Assembly: GCF_030272615.1 (NCBI RefSeq)
Contig: NC_081408.1
Coordinates: forward strand, 623,532,383-623,596,382
Source: Cryptomeria japonica
Lineage: Eukaryota > Streptophyta > Pinopsida > Cupressales > Cupressaceae
Direction: 5' to 3'
Length of the DNA stretch: 64,000 nucleotides
Shown: piece after piece, positions 55,392 to 64,000 of the stretch
Position numbering within the stretch: position 1 is the stretch's first letter
Layout: every line of letters begins with the position of its first letter
Notes under the pieces: generated by a model
Database searches by the model: none
Told to the model about the DNA's origin: nothing
The model's input: the letters and a program-made list of their open reading frames with translations, nothing else
Translations under genes and position numbers: made by a program

Positions 55392-57129
55392 TGTTGGCAT
55401 TAGGTTGTCATTGATGACAACCAGTGAGGAGTAATGGTGACTAGTGAGTAATGATGGTCAATGTATGCAGGCAGACTAACAAGGTTGTTATTGATGTCAA
55501 TCGGTATGGAATGCTCACCGGTGAGTAAGTTGTGGTGACCGGTATGGAATGAAGTAAGTTGTGATGTCAACTGGCATGAAGGATGGAGTGTGTAAGAAAA
55601 TAGAAATGGTATGTTACTGGTACACATGTAAGTGCAAAATCTACTAGTAAAGAAGGACCATCAACCAATAAAAAAAGAAGAATAGAGGGATATGATCACC
55701 ACTATACAAAGAGAAGTATAATGCAACTGGTAAATGGACTTAGTGGAAGGACTAGTATGTTTGATGGCAGATCAATTTGATCCACCGACAAAGAAGAGAT
55801 TAGTAGGTATGAAGGTCCATTGGTGAGGTTAGGTTATACTGGTAATGTGAGTTGAACCAGTAGTGTGTCTTGGTTGGTGAAGGATGTCAAACCGACTTTG
55901 TAGTCTGAGCATAGGTGGATGTCGACAAGGGAGACAGGTGGCAAGTACACAGAGGTCGGTGAAGTACTCATCGAGGTGGTAGTTTGTAAGTAGGTCGACA
56001 TTAATGGAGAACCCGCAAATCATGACTCGATGGTAGGATGTTGTGACTTGAGGAAGATAGAGAGGCGAAATGAGTGATCCAATCTTGCTGGATTATTCGA
56101 TCCTTGTATTTGTTGGCTGAAGGAAACAATTGAGTCTTTAATGGTGATTGACAAAGCAACACCAAAAAGCATGTTGTAAACATCCAAAAATAGGAAATGT
56201 ACATTGAAAGGTAAGGAGATGGTGGTGTTGATTGAGGTGATGTAGTTCATGATTCTAGAAAAGAAGATCCGATCAGATTTGTTGTGGATTGAGTTGGTGG
56301 AAGAAAACCCTAGCACTCCATTGGTTGAATATTGCTTTTGGCAGGAACATTCAGATATAAATATGTGAACTCGAGATTGAAGATGATGATGCTGGATGCG
56401 ATTTGTGAGAGAAAAGAGAGCTTGAGCAAGAAAAGAGACAATCTGTTTGAGAGTTCTTTCACAAAGAGTCGAAGTGTTGAGTTAACAGACAAAACCAGTA
56501 AGAGGTCTTTACTAGTAGTGACAGAAAGTAACCGATGAACTGTTATAGTCTTAACAATCAAGTGTACCGGTAGGGATTGAATAGTTGGGAAAGTATCTGA
56601 GAGTGAACTGTGTAGGGTGAGGTTCAGAGAAAGAGAAGAAAGGAAGAGAGTAACTGGTAAGTGATCAGAGAGAGAAATCTAATAACCGACAGTGGAAGGA
56701 CCAGTGAAATAAAGGAAGTTGGTAACCGATAGACATCAGTTGATTAGGTGTTGCAGAACTCATTCGCAACTAGGTACTATCATTGCATTAAAATTGTATT
56801 TCATTGCATTACACCGAGTTGGTGCTTGGTGCAGGGGTTGGTGCCCTAAGTCATTGTAACCTATTGTTTCATTGTGAGGATAGATTGGAGCAGTAGACTC
56901 CAACAACATTTCTCACTAAGGTTTTTCCCATATTGGGTTTTCCTCGTACATCTGGTGTTGTGATTTGTGAATTTGTGTGTTTTCCCTTTTTGATATCCTC
57001 TCATATCTTACTGGTTTGATTGCTTTGTGTTTAGATTGTTAACTAGTACTCAAAGCTTGGTTTAAAAAGAAAATATTTTTTTTGGAACCACTGATTCACC
57101 CCCCTCTCAGTGGTACATTGTGTTCAACA
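55392..57129 (+). repeat. 3' LTR of copia element 2
   Basis: Begins TGTTGGCATTAGGTTGTC right after the purine tract and ends TGTGTTCAACA, 1738 bases. It is similar to the copia 1 LTR read on the minus strand (shared CTCTCAGTG and GATTCACCCC near the end). ACCGGT and ATCGGT steps are frequent in the first 300 bases. Confidence 0.88.
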
Positions 57130-58189
57130 AGATGATTGAATCCTCTCCAATTTTATCTTTACTTCATTCATTTTTATTGCAAATTGATTAATATTTCTTA
57201 ATTTTTCTAAAACTGCTAAAACCCTAGATTAGGGTATCTTGGGACTAAACAAAAATGATTTTTGCTTTATTTCCTAGTTGAACAAACACACCAAATGGTG
57301 GAATATTGTAAAATACCATTCTTTTACATGTTCTTGTGTTTTCAGAGTCTCATGAGCATTCTAGAATGTGCAAGTGTGTTGGAAAGTGTTGATTTCTCTG
57401 TCTCAGTCTGAGAACCTAGGGTATACATGGTGTTTGGAAGGTGATTCAGGAGCAACGAGGGCTTGGGAAGGTTGGTTAAGGAGTTGAATGGTGTGGGGAA
57501 GTGTCCCAAATATAATCCAAGTTATGTAAACCAAAAGAAACAATCAAAATGACACTAGTTCATCACTATCCTAAATTTCATGTTGACTGTCACATTTTGA
57601 CAACACTTTGAATCATGACACTTTACAAAGTTGAAGAGTGGGCTTGTTGGTGAGTTTGGTGTCATGGATAGGAGTAGGAGTGTTCACCATCATCTTTGCT
57701 AAAGTTTGAGGTGACATGTAGAGGGAATGGTCAATGGGAGTATGACTGTCTATGAGAAGGTTAGGGTTGTCACAGTGAGACAGAGTTATAGCAGCAGGGT
57801 TCTTGTATCTTCTTGGGTGGTTGGAGGGGTAGATAACCATGTTTGAGCATGTTGATAAGTCCTTGTAGGAGTGTCAAGAAGTACACTTATCTTAATAAGA
57901 ATTACATGTTGAGAGTGGAGATTAGTGTCCTAGTAAGGTATTGATGTTGAGCAAGTGGTTTCAAGGGGTGTATGAGTGTTGGGAGTTGGATTGGGGTTTG
58001 ATCATGTTGTTTTGCCCTAGTTGAGTATATTAAAAGGGTTGGATATGTGTTGAGGAGCATGGGTGTGTTTTTGGGGTATGGAAACCTTATGAGTAACTAG
58101 TGCACTTTTGAGGGGTCTTGTGAGGGCGTGTTCACAAAGATGGTGGTAAAAAAAGTGGACACCACCCAAAAAAAAACTTGGAAAAACAG
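57130..58189. other. Unassigned sequence between copia 2 and the CGCGTACGCG cluster
   Basis: No gene recognised. 57400-58130 is G/T-rich with TGTTGG and GAGTGT steps and many stops. The region could be the target DNA of copia 2 or the outer part of the following element. Confidence 0.4.
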
Positions 58190-58345
58190 GCAGCGCGTAC
58201 GCGGTTTTAAAATTTCAAATTCCCCCGTACGCGCTTAGGTTTGTTCTTCCCGAGCCTAGAAAAGGTAGCACATATGCGCTGCTTATAGGAAAATGAGTGC
58301 GTATGCGCTAATAATCCAAATAAAACCGCGTACGCGGTGCCTGGT
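58190..58345. repeat. Cluster of CGCGTACGCG-type palindromes
   Basis: Five variants in 150 bases: GCGCGTACGCGG, CCCGTACGCGCT, GCACATATGCGCTG, GTGCGTATGCGCTA and ACCGCGTACGCGGT. The spacer between them is AT-rich. The CpG-containing copies stand out from AT-rich flanks, and two copies show TATGC or ATATGC in place of TACGC, as deamination would give. Confidence 0.75.
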
Positions 58346-58586
58346 AAAAAAAGTTTTAAAAAAAAATTGGGTCTCATTTACCCGTAAAGAGCATTTTTTA
58401 CTTCATTTTTTCCCCATTTTCTAACCTAAACTGCGAATGGGGTGCTAAATTTGTCCTCCAGGCTATAGATCAAGGTTAGTTTTTGTTTATTTTTGTCTTT
58501 CTTTCTAGTTTATGCAATTTGTTTTACATTTTGAATTTAATTTCATTAATTTTGATTAGTTTTTTTCATTTTTTATTTCAAAAATT

Positions 58587-59568
58587 AGATTCTTCTAATC
58601 TAGAACAAGAAAAACCAAATGCACCTCCTGAAAACCCACAAGAATAACCAAATGCACCTCCTGAAAACACACAAGAACAACCCCCAATTCCTCCTTTTGA
58701 CCGCACAACCGAAACATAGGAAGAATTAATTAATCAGTTAGGACAAAATACGTCTAAAATCAATAGATTTATTGTAAAATTGAAAACTTCTGAACTTGAC
58801 CATCATCAATCCCTCACCACTAGTCTAGAAACATTAGCTAGTGGTGCCATAGTTGTTTCCATAGAAATTACCAAATGGGGAAGCTTTAGGGATGGGTGTC
58901 GTCAATTCTATGCCAATGGGCTATCATACGATGGAGTAAAAAATTAAAAAATTTCTAAACAACAAATATGTGCCCTTTTTGTTGATCCCAAAATTGGTCA
59001 GTCATTACCTCTTAATGCAAAGAGGTTTCCCATACATTGGTGTACCAATGTGCAGATGAAGAATCTTTTTTGGAAGAGGTGGTGGATGGTCTTTGATGAT
59101 CCACCTTGTAATAATCATGAGGTGCCATTATATTTTTTGAGAAAAATATATTGTGAGTTTGTGCTCAATGTACGGCCAAACTATTTTTACATGAGAGAGT
59201 TTCATGGTAGAGGTGGTGGCTCTGCCCAAGATAGACCTGGAGCCCGTAGGCGATTAGCCATGGAGAGTCGTCGCCCCCTAGCACCCAAACCCAAGGTGCA
59301 TCAGGCTATCCCATTAGAGTTGAATGAGTCGATGGAGCTACACACTCTTCAGGCGGCCACAACATTGACTGGTGCCATCATCCAGCATGGGACATCATTA
59401 GCACACCCTATTGTATTAGATGCTAAGTCGTTAGAGGGCAACAGAGAGCCCATCGAGTATATGTGTGTCAGTTGCTCGGGGACATGCTCAGGGATAGATG
59501 ATGTGTTGTCCTCATTTTTGTTTCCAAAAATGAAGGACCACTACGATGAAATTTTTATGAAAAAATAA
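58587..59568 (+). pseudogene. Unrecognised gene, degenerate, 327 codons
   Basis: One frame runs from 58587, following an AG at a possible splice acceptor, to TAA 59566, with only three internal stops (58647 TAA, 58716 TAG, 58947 TAA), each a likely CAA or CAG origin. The text begins DSSNLEQEKPNAPPENPQE with the P/E segment tandemly duplicated (30 bases). It continues with ETLASGAIVVSIEITKWGSF, DGCRQFYANG, a WKRWWMVFDDPPCNNHEVPL block, a GRGGGSAQDRPGARRRL linker and VSCSGTCSGIDDVLSS. I do not recognise the family. A possible upstream donor, CAAGGTTAG, is at 58474. It may be an extra gene of a retroelement. Confidence 0.5.
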
Positions 59569-61284
59569 AAATTATTACTCTATGGCACGCTTCCCGAGGC
59601 AGAATTTTGACTAATCCTTGGACTGGCTTAATCCTCAGTCCATTCTCGAACTACGTTTCAAATTTTGTCCAATTCTGGGTTCGTTTGCTATGCCTTTCCT
59701 TCAATTTCGGGTTTTAAAACCCAGACTGCAGGTGGAGAATTTTCTTCAAACTGCAAGTTTTAATGATATTCATTGTTTTGGTCTTTGTAGGGGAATTTTT
59801 GACCAATTACATGTGCACTTTTATTTCAAATATGTCACTTGTAATTTATTTTAAGTTTCCCATTTAATGTTTTTATCTTTTTGTTGTTTTTTGGTCATTT
59901 TTAGTTAAAATAGGTGTTTTTTTAGCTCAACTGCAAGTAAACTTGCAGTTTGTCCAAAAAACCCCTACTTTAATGGTTTTCACATGAAATAGGGATTTTA
60001 AATCCCCATTACATGTGTGCAAGTGTTTAATACTTGTTGTAGGGATTTTATTTCCCCCTTACAAGTATTTTTAAACTTGCAGTTTGTCTTTTAAAACCCG
60101 ATTTTAACATAAAAGTTCATTTTTGACAATTTTAAACTTGTCATTTGTCCAAAAAAACCCGATTTTGGCTTAATGAGTGAAAAAGTGAGATTTTAAACTT
60201 GTTGTTTTATATTCAAAACCCGATTTTAAGCATGAAAGAGGGAAAAGTGCAAATCGAACTTGTTATTTTGTATTCAAAACCCGATTTGCTCCCTTTTGAA
60301 GAAAACGAACTTGCCATTTGTTTTTCAAAACCCGAAATGCAAGAGGGAAGCGATTTTAGACTTTTTCAAAGCGAAATTTGTGGAGGAATCGTTGGGTGAA
60401 GGAGGCGTTATGGGTTTGCATCCTATCTTCTTGCATTTTTGGACATCTATCATGCCATTTCAAGGACAAATTCACTGGTTTTTACCCTAAAAATAGCAAC
60501 CACGTTTTTTCCTAACGTGAATCATTAATGCCACATTTTGAGGGGTTGAATCTTTAACATCTTGCATACTCCTAAATCTTTTTGCCCTTTTCTACCAAGG
60601 CGTGGAGCATGGGATTGGTTTCGCATCATTTAATGGTTCATTGAATGAATATTGAATACCACGTTTTTGGCAAAAACATGATTCTCTTTGGCTGCGTTTT
60701 AAACCTTTGGCATTGTTTCCTCTTCAAACACCTTTGGTATTATTGCTTCAGCAAATACCTTGATCGTTTTGCTTCAACAAACTTGAAATGAACACTTTCA
60801 TTGGCATTTTACTCCTCCAAGTTTAAGATTGCTGCCATTTTTGGGGGCATTTTCACAAAAAAAACGTGATAAGGGTTTAATAGTCCAGTTTTGCTTCTTC
60901 ATCTCAAGAAGTATTGCATTGTTGGAGAAGCATTTTGATTTTCCAATCAAGGTATGTTCTTCTTTTCTTCTCTTCTTCTTATTATTTTCATGTTTTCTTC
61001 ATTTTTCGTTATTTGTTGCATTCTTCGCATGTGTTGTTTTTCCCTTAAAATTGGTTTTCATGAAAGAAATCTTCCCTTTGAAATGCAATTGTTAAATTGC
61101 ATTATTCTTCTCAAAATTCCATCTTAGCTTGTATTCGGGATTTTTAATCTCGATTACAAGTTCGCTGGAAATTCTTGTTCTTCCCCTACGGTTGAGGAAT
61201 TTAATCATTTTTGGTTAAATTTCCAAGCTTGAAAAATGTGAAATACCCCTCTCTTGCAAATTCGTGTTTTGAAAACCGGATTAC
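59569..61284. repeat. Untranslated region with repeated AAAACCCGATTTT and ACTTG units
   Basis: No gene. From 59930 to 60340 six or seven diverged units of 60-70 bases combine AAACTTGCAGTTTGT-like and AAAACCCGATTTT-like segments. Related but weaker units (CTTGTATTCGGGTTTTAAAA, ATTACATGTTG) appear at 61125-61490. 60490-61080 is unique and T/C-rich. Such steps would fit a U3 or leader region of a retroelement, but I could not find an LTR pair. Confidence 0.6.
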
Positions 61285-61632
61285 ATGTTGAAAAGATCTT
61301 CCCATTTTCATGAAAATGACTATCCCGGATATTCCCATTTCTATCCATTCACGTTCCCCATATCCGCACTTTCCATTTCCATCATTTCCCGCAAGTCAAA
61401 ATCCCATTTTTCATCCGTTTCTCCATTTTCGAATTTACAAGTATACTTGTATTCGGGTTTTAAAATCCCGATTGCATGTATGTACTTTCCAACTTGTATA
61501 CTTGCGAAAATTTCCCCAAGATCCGAAATTGGTCAAAGTCAAGATTTTCCCATTTCTACATGTCTTCCCTCTTCTTCTCACAAAACCGTGAAATTCAGAG
61601 ATCAAAGTTTTACCTATTTGAAAAAAGAAAGA

Positions 61633-63987
61633 ATGATATTTGCAGCTAATTATGATGTGGCCTTAACCCTTTTAAGTCTTCATCACAGCATTCCAGGTTC
61701 GCAATCAATGTCAAATTTGTCGGCATCACCAACTCCAAAGAAAATGAAATACAAATATGACAAATACCAGAATGAGGTTGCACCTTCCCAGGTATCTTCT
61801 CCATTGGATCGCATCAGGGACACAGAAATAGGGCATGTTGATATGGCAGAATTCATTCACAGGGTAGAAGATCCACAGGATAACAACTTGCAGCGGCTGT
61901 TGGACAGCCATATCCATCATGCGTCTTCTTTCCCAGTGGCTACCCTAGAACCTGAATTTGTTCTTGCATGCGCCCATCATTTTGACAAAGAGTCAAGAGT
62001 CATAAAAAATGATGATGGTGAAGCCATAATTCCTCTTGATGCGGATACAATCGAGAAGGTCTTCAAAATACCTCCTGCACCTGTTTATATGGAAATCACC
62101 CAAGAAAGTGCAGCAGAGTATTATGTGAAAAGAGAAAAAGATTGCAAGCGCCACATCAATAGGTGGATTCATGAGCCACGTCCTTCCTTCTCAAGATGGG
62201 CAAAGTTGTACCGTTGTGATTTCAAGTGGGAGATAGGAGACACCATCACTCTTCTCAGCAGAATGTTAGGCCTTGAGCACTCTAATGTCTTTGAGCCATG
62301 GATGTATCAATTCATCATGTTCATACGGCAGTCGCATCACATTTCATGGGGTGAAATCATCAGTGATGCTTTGTGCGAACAACTTGCAGCGGTTCCTACC
62401 ACTATGACCTTCTTTATGAATTCTTATTTGGTATATTTAGCAGCATCACTTAGACACTTTCCAGGTCTTTCTACCAAGGGTGATCGCTCGCTCATACCAG
62501 TTTGGGAATATTATGACCAGCTGCCTTTGAAACCTAGCAGACTACATTTCAGAAGAGTTCAAGACGCGTTTTTTGGATATTTTATGTGTCAGTTTGACAT
62601 GGATCTCAGAAATAAACGAGTATCAGATGAGGCATGGGTCAAGGTATCTGAGTATGGGTGCTTATTCCTGCAATTTCCCACCTTCACCTACATGAGGATT
62701 GGGTGCTATGATGGACAACCATACATGCTTCCAAGATACCCGACCGATAGGATAATTCTTATGGAGTTGGGAAGACAGATTATGGCTGTTCATACTCTTC
62801 AGTCTGCTAGACACAAGGTTGGAATGGGGATCTCCAGCACAAATCCATTGAAAATTGGTCGATACTCCCTTGTCACATCTGTGAAGGCTAAGGCCATGGA
62901 GGTTGAATTGCAGGAAATCAAGCTTAAGAGGTTCAAACCTAGAGCTGATTTTGATTATAGAGGTATGAAGGAAAAGATCAAGAAATCCTTTGTGCATGTT
63001 CATCGCATTGAAGACATCTGGGCAGATCTCTGCACAGAAGCTGAAGTTCTGAAGATGGATTACTGCAGGCTCACTATTGAGCAAATTGTTGACTTGAACT
63101 TGGCAGATATCCCACAAGGGATGATTGATGACGGGCGTATACTTGATCCTGAATACACTTCACGGAGGGTTGAGGAAGCTCCACTTCCTTTGATCCAATG
63201 GTCACATAAAGAGTGCGTCTCCATTCTTGACAGATTTCAGCCTATCTTGGCCAACACTAACGCATGGTTGAAAAGCAATGCTGTTAGACTTATCAAAATC
63301 AAGGTTGGTAAAGAAGATGATTCTACAGGGCCTCTTGGACGGAAGTCTGAGATTCAGATTGATAATAAGGAGGGTGCTTCATCTTCAAGCACAAGGATCA
63401 AATTACGAGTTAGTCGTGCAGTAGTGCTTCCACCTGAAGAAACAACTACTCGTGGGAAGGAGAAATCACGGTTCCATGTTCAGGTGGTCGATCTGGATAA
63501 TCCAGAAGAGGGGCAGCAATCTGATGATGCGCCTAAGTCTCCAGTTCTAGACACGCCTCACGAGGTCATTCCTCCAGTTTCCATTGAGACGCCTCTTTCT
63601 CCTCCTGATTTGCTCATTGATGAGTCTCCTCAGAATGTAGTTCCCATTTCAGCATACGAGCCTTCTCCTGATCAACAGCGAGAAAGTGTGTTGAAAGTTC
63701 TTGAAGATATTCCCATTTGCATTCAGTTATCAGAAATTGACACTTCCACTTCTGGTTTTGAAGAATTCATGAGGCAATCTTCATGTCCGTTGGTAACTGA
63801 GCAAAACATAGTCGCTATTCAAACAGATATTCCTCCCAAGGTGACCACGGTGATTCAAACAGAAACTGCTTCTCCTTTGCCTACAGCTGCTACAGGAAGT
63901 GAGTTGATGACTTTGCCTCCATGGCTTAGTTTTTTCACCCCGAAAAGAAAGAAGCAAGAGATCTCACCTGATGCCTTTAACTACTAG
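61633..63987 (+). CDS. Long intact reading frame of unknown function, 784 residues
   Basis: Open frame with TAG at 63985. The frame stays open upstream to 61285, but 61285-61630 looks like the untranslated repeats before it, so the start is placed at ATG 61633 (MIFAANYDVALT). ATG 61708 (MSNLSASPTPKKMKYKYDKY) is an alternative, and a splice acceptor CATTCCAG at about 61696 is possible. Residues 60-500 look globular: MAEFIHRVEDPQDNNLQRLL, EPEFVLACAHHF, IPLDADTIEKVFKIPP, HEPRPSFSRWAKLYRCDF, LSRMLGLEHSNVFEPWMY, RFKPRADFDYRGMKEKIKK. Residues 560-784 are disordered, rich in P, S, E and T, and end FFTPKRKKQEIS. The FxxE...IPLDADTIEKVFKIPP pattern is loosely like the N-terminal plant mobile domain text of the antisense gene in gypsy C (ITPEDVYRILHIPF). 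Family unproven. Confidence 0.6.
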   Translation: MIFAANYDVALTLLSLHHSIPGSQSMSNLSASPTPKKMKYKYDKYQNEVAPSQVSSPLDRIRDTEIGHVDMAEFIHRVEDPQDNNLQRLLDSHIHHASSFPVATLEPEFVLACAHHFDKESRVIKNDDGEAIIPLDADTIEKVFKIPPAPVYMEITQESAAEYYVKREKDCKRHINRWIHEPRPSFSRWAKLYRCDFKWEIGDTITLLSRMLGLEHSNVFEPWMYQFIMFIRQSHHISWGEIISDALCEQLAAVPTTMTFFMNSYLVYLAASLRHFPGLSTKGDRSLIPVWEYYDQLPLKPSRLHFRRVQDAFFGYFMCQFDMDLRNKRVSDEAWVKVSEYGCLFLQFPTFTYMRIGCYDGQPYMLPRYPTDRIILMELGRQIMAVHTLQSARHKVGMGISSTNPLKIGRYSLVTSVKAKAMEVELQEIKLKRFKPRADFDYRGMKEKIKKSFVHVHRIEDIWADLCTEAEVLKMDYCRLTIEQIVDLNLADIPQGMIDDGRILDPEYTSRRVEEAPLPLIQWSHKECVSILDRFQPILANTNAWLKSNAVRLIKIKVGKEDDSTGPLGRKSEIQIDNKEGASSSSTRIKLRVSRAVVLPPEETTTRGKEKSRFHVQVVDLDNPEEGQQSDDAPKSPVLDTPHEVIPPVSIETPLSPPDLLIDESPQNVVPISAYEPSPDQQRESVLKVLEDIPICIQLSEIDTSTSGFEEFMRQSSCPLVTEQNIVAIQTDIPPKVTTVIQTETASPLPTAATGSELMTLPPWLSFFTPKRKKQEISPDAFNY

Positions 63988-64000
63988 CAACTCAAACAGT

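Larger units (their letters stand above)
51640..57129 (+). mobile_element. Ty1/copia element 2, plus strand, 5' part missing
   Basis: Starts within the Gag zinc-knuckle region and continues through protease, integrase, RT and RNase H to a 3' LTR. It is the same family as copia 1: HGYCYWCNKFGH, CYQCNGFGHRSFEC and GSFDFRSDEG match closely. The 5' LTR and most of gag are absent. Just before the start is an A-rich run (51629-51650) joining the opposite-strand copia fragment. Confidence 0.9.

Noticed and set aside
1-64000. tRNA, rRNA or other structured RNA genes
   Set aside because: No cloverleaf with A and B boxes or rRNA core sequence was found by eye; the tRNA-like matches are only primer binding sites.

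Overview
The window is repeat-dense nuclear DNA from a seed plant. A conifer or other large-genome gymnosperm is my best guess. The reasons are long introns and LTRs, nested Ty1/copia and Ty3/gypsy elements riddled with C-to-T type stop codons, a Helitron carrying an RPA gene, and a TIR-NBS-LRR remnant. No intact ordinary host gene is visible. Species cannot be fixed from the sequence alone.

Layout. 1-195: end of a gypsy LTR. 240-11900: a decayed Helitron on the minus strand, with helicase 1794-3270, Rep/HUH 3283-6195 and RPA1-like 7266-9484. Related repeat units flank it on both sides, and the right flank contains a large inverted repeat. 12120-13370: duplicated AT-rich DNA and a compound microsatellite. 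13390-14843: 3' LTR of a minus-strand gypsy element (B), followed by its PPT and the first exon of an antisense gene. Gypsy element A (15495-22911, plus strand, chromovirus type) inserted into the intron of that antisense gene and has a perfect CCTAG target duplication. Copia element 1 (23075-30588, minus strand) lies just beyond it. Gypsy element C (30589-47983, minus strand, Tat/Ogre-like, 17.4 kb) abuts a broken copia-1 LTR on its left and a TIR-NBS-LRR remnant (47984-48760) on its right. 50420-51600 is a minus-strand copia gag/protease fragment fused head to head with copia element 2 (51640-57129, plus strand, only the 3' LTR present). 58190-64000 belongs to a further element or gene, with a degenerate reading frame at 58587-59568, a repeat-rich stretch, and the only long undamaged reading frame in the window (61633-63987, 784 residues).

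How the parts work together. The polymerase genes are standard: gag-PR-RT-RNaseH-INT in gypsy, gag-PR-INT-RT-RNaseH in copia. The notable part is the extra gene on the strand opposite to pol in gypsy C. It has its own TATA box, a short first exon, an intron and a plant-mobile-domain (PMD) second exon. Element B keeps a recognisably homologous first exon with the same splice donor. The matching introns each hold a different short, palindrome-like motif array: TCGTACGA in C and TTAGTGCATAG in B. Array C recurs about 12 kb away, next to the primer binding site. A third array (CGCGTACGCG) sits at 58.2 kb. These arrays and the conserved antisense gene are the best candidates for something under-described.
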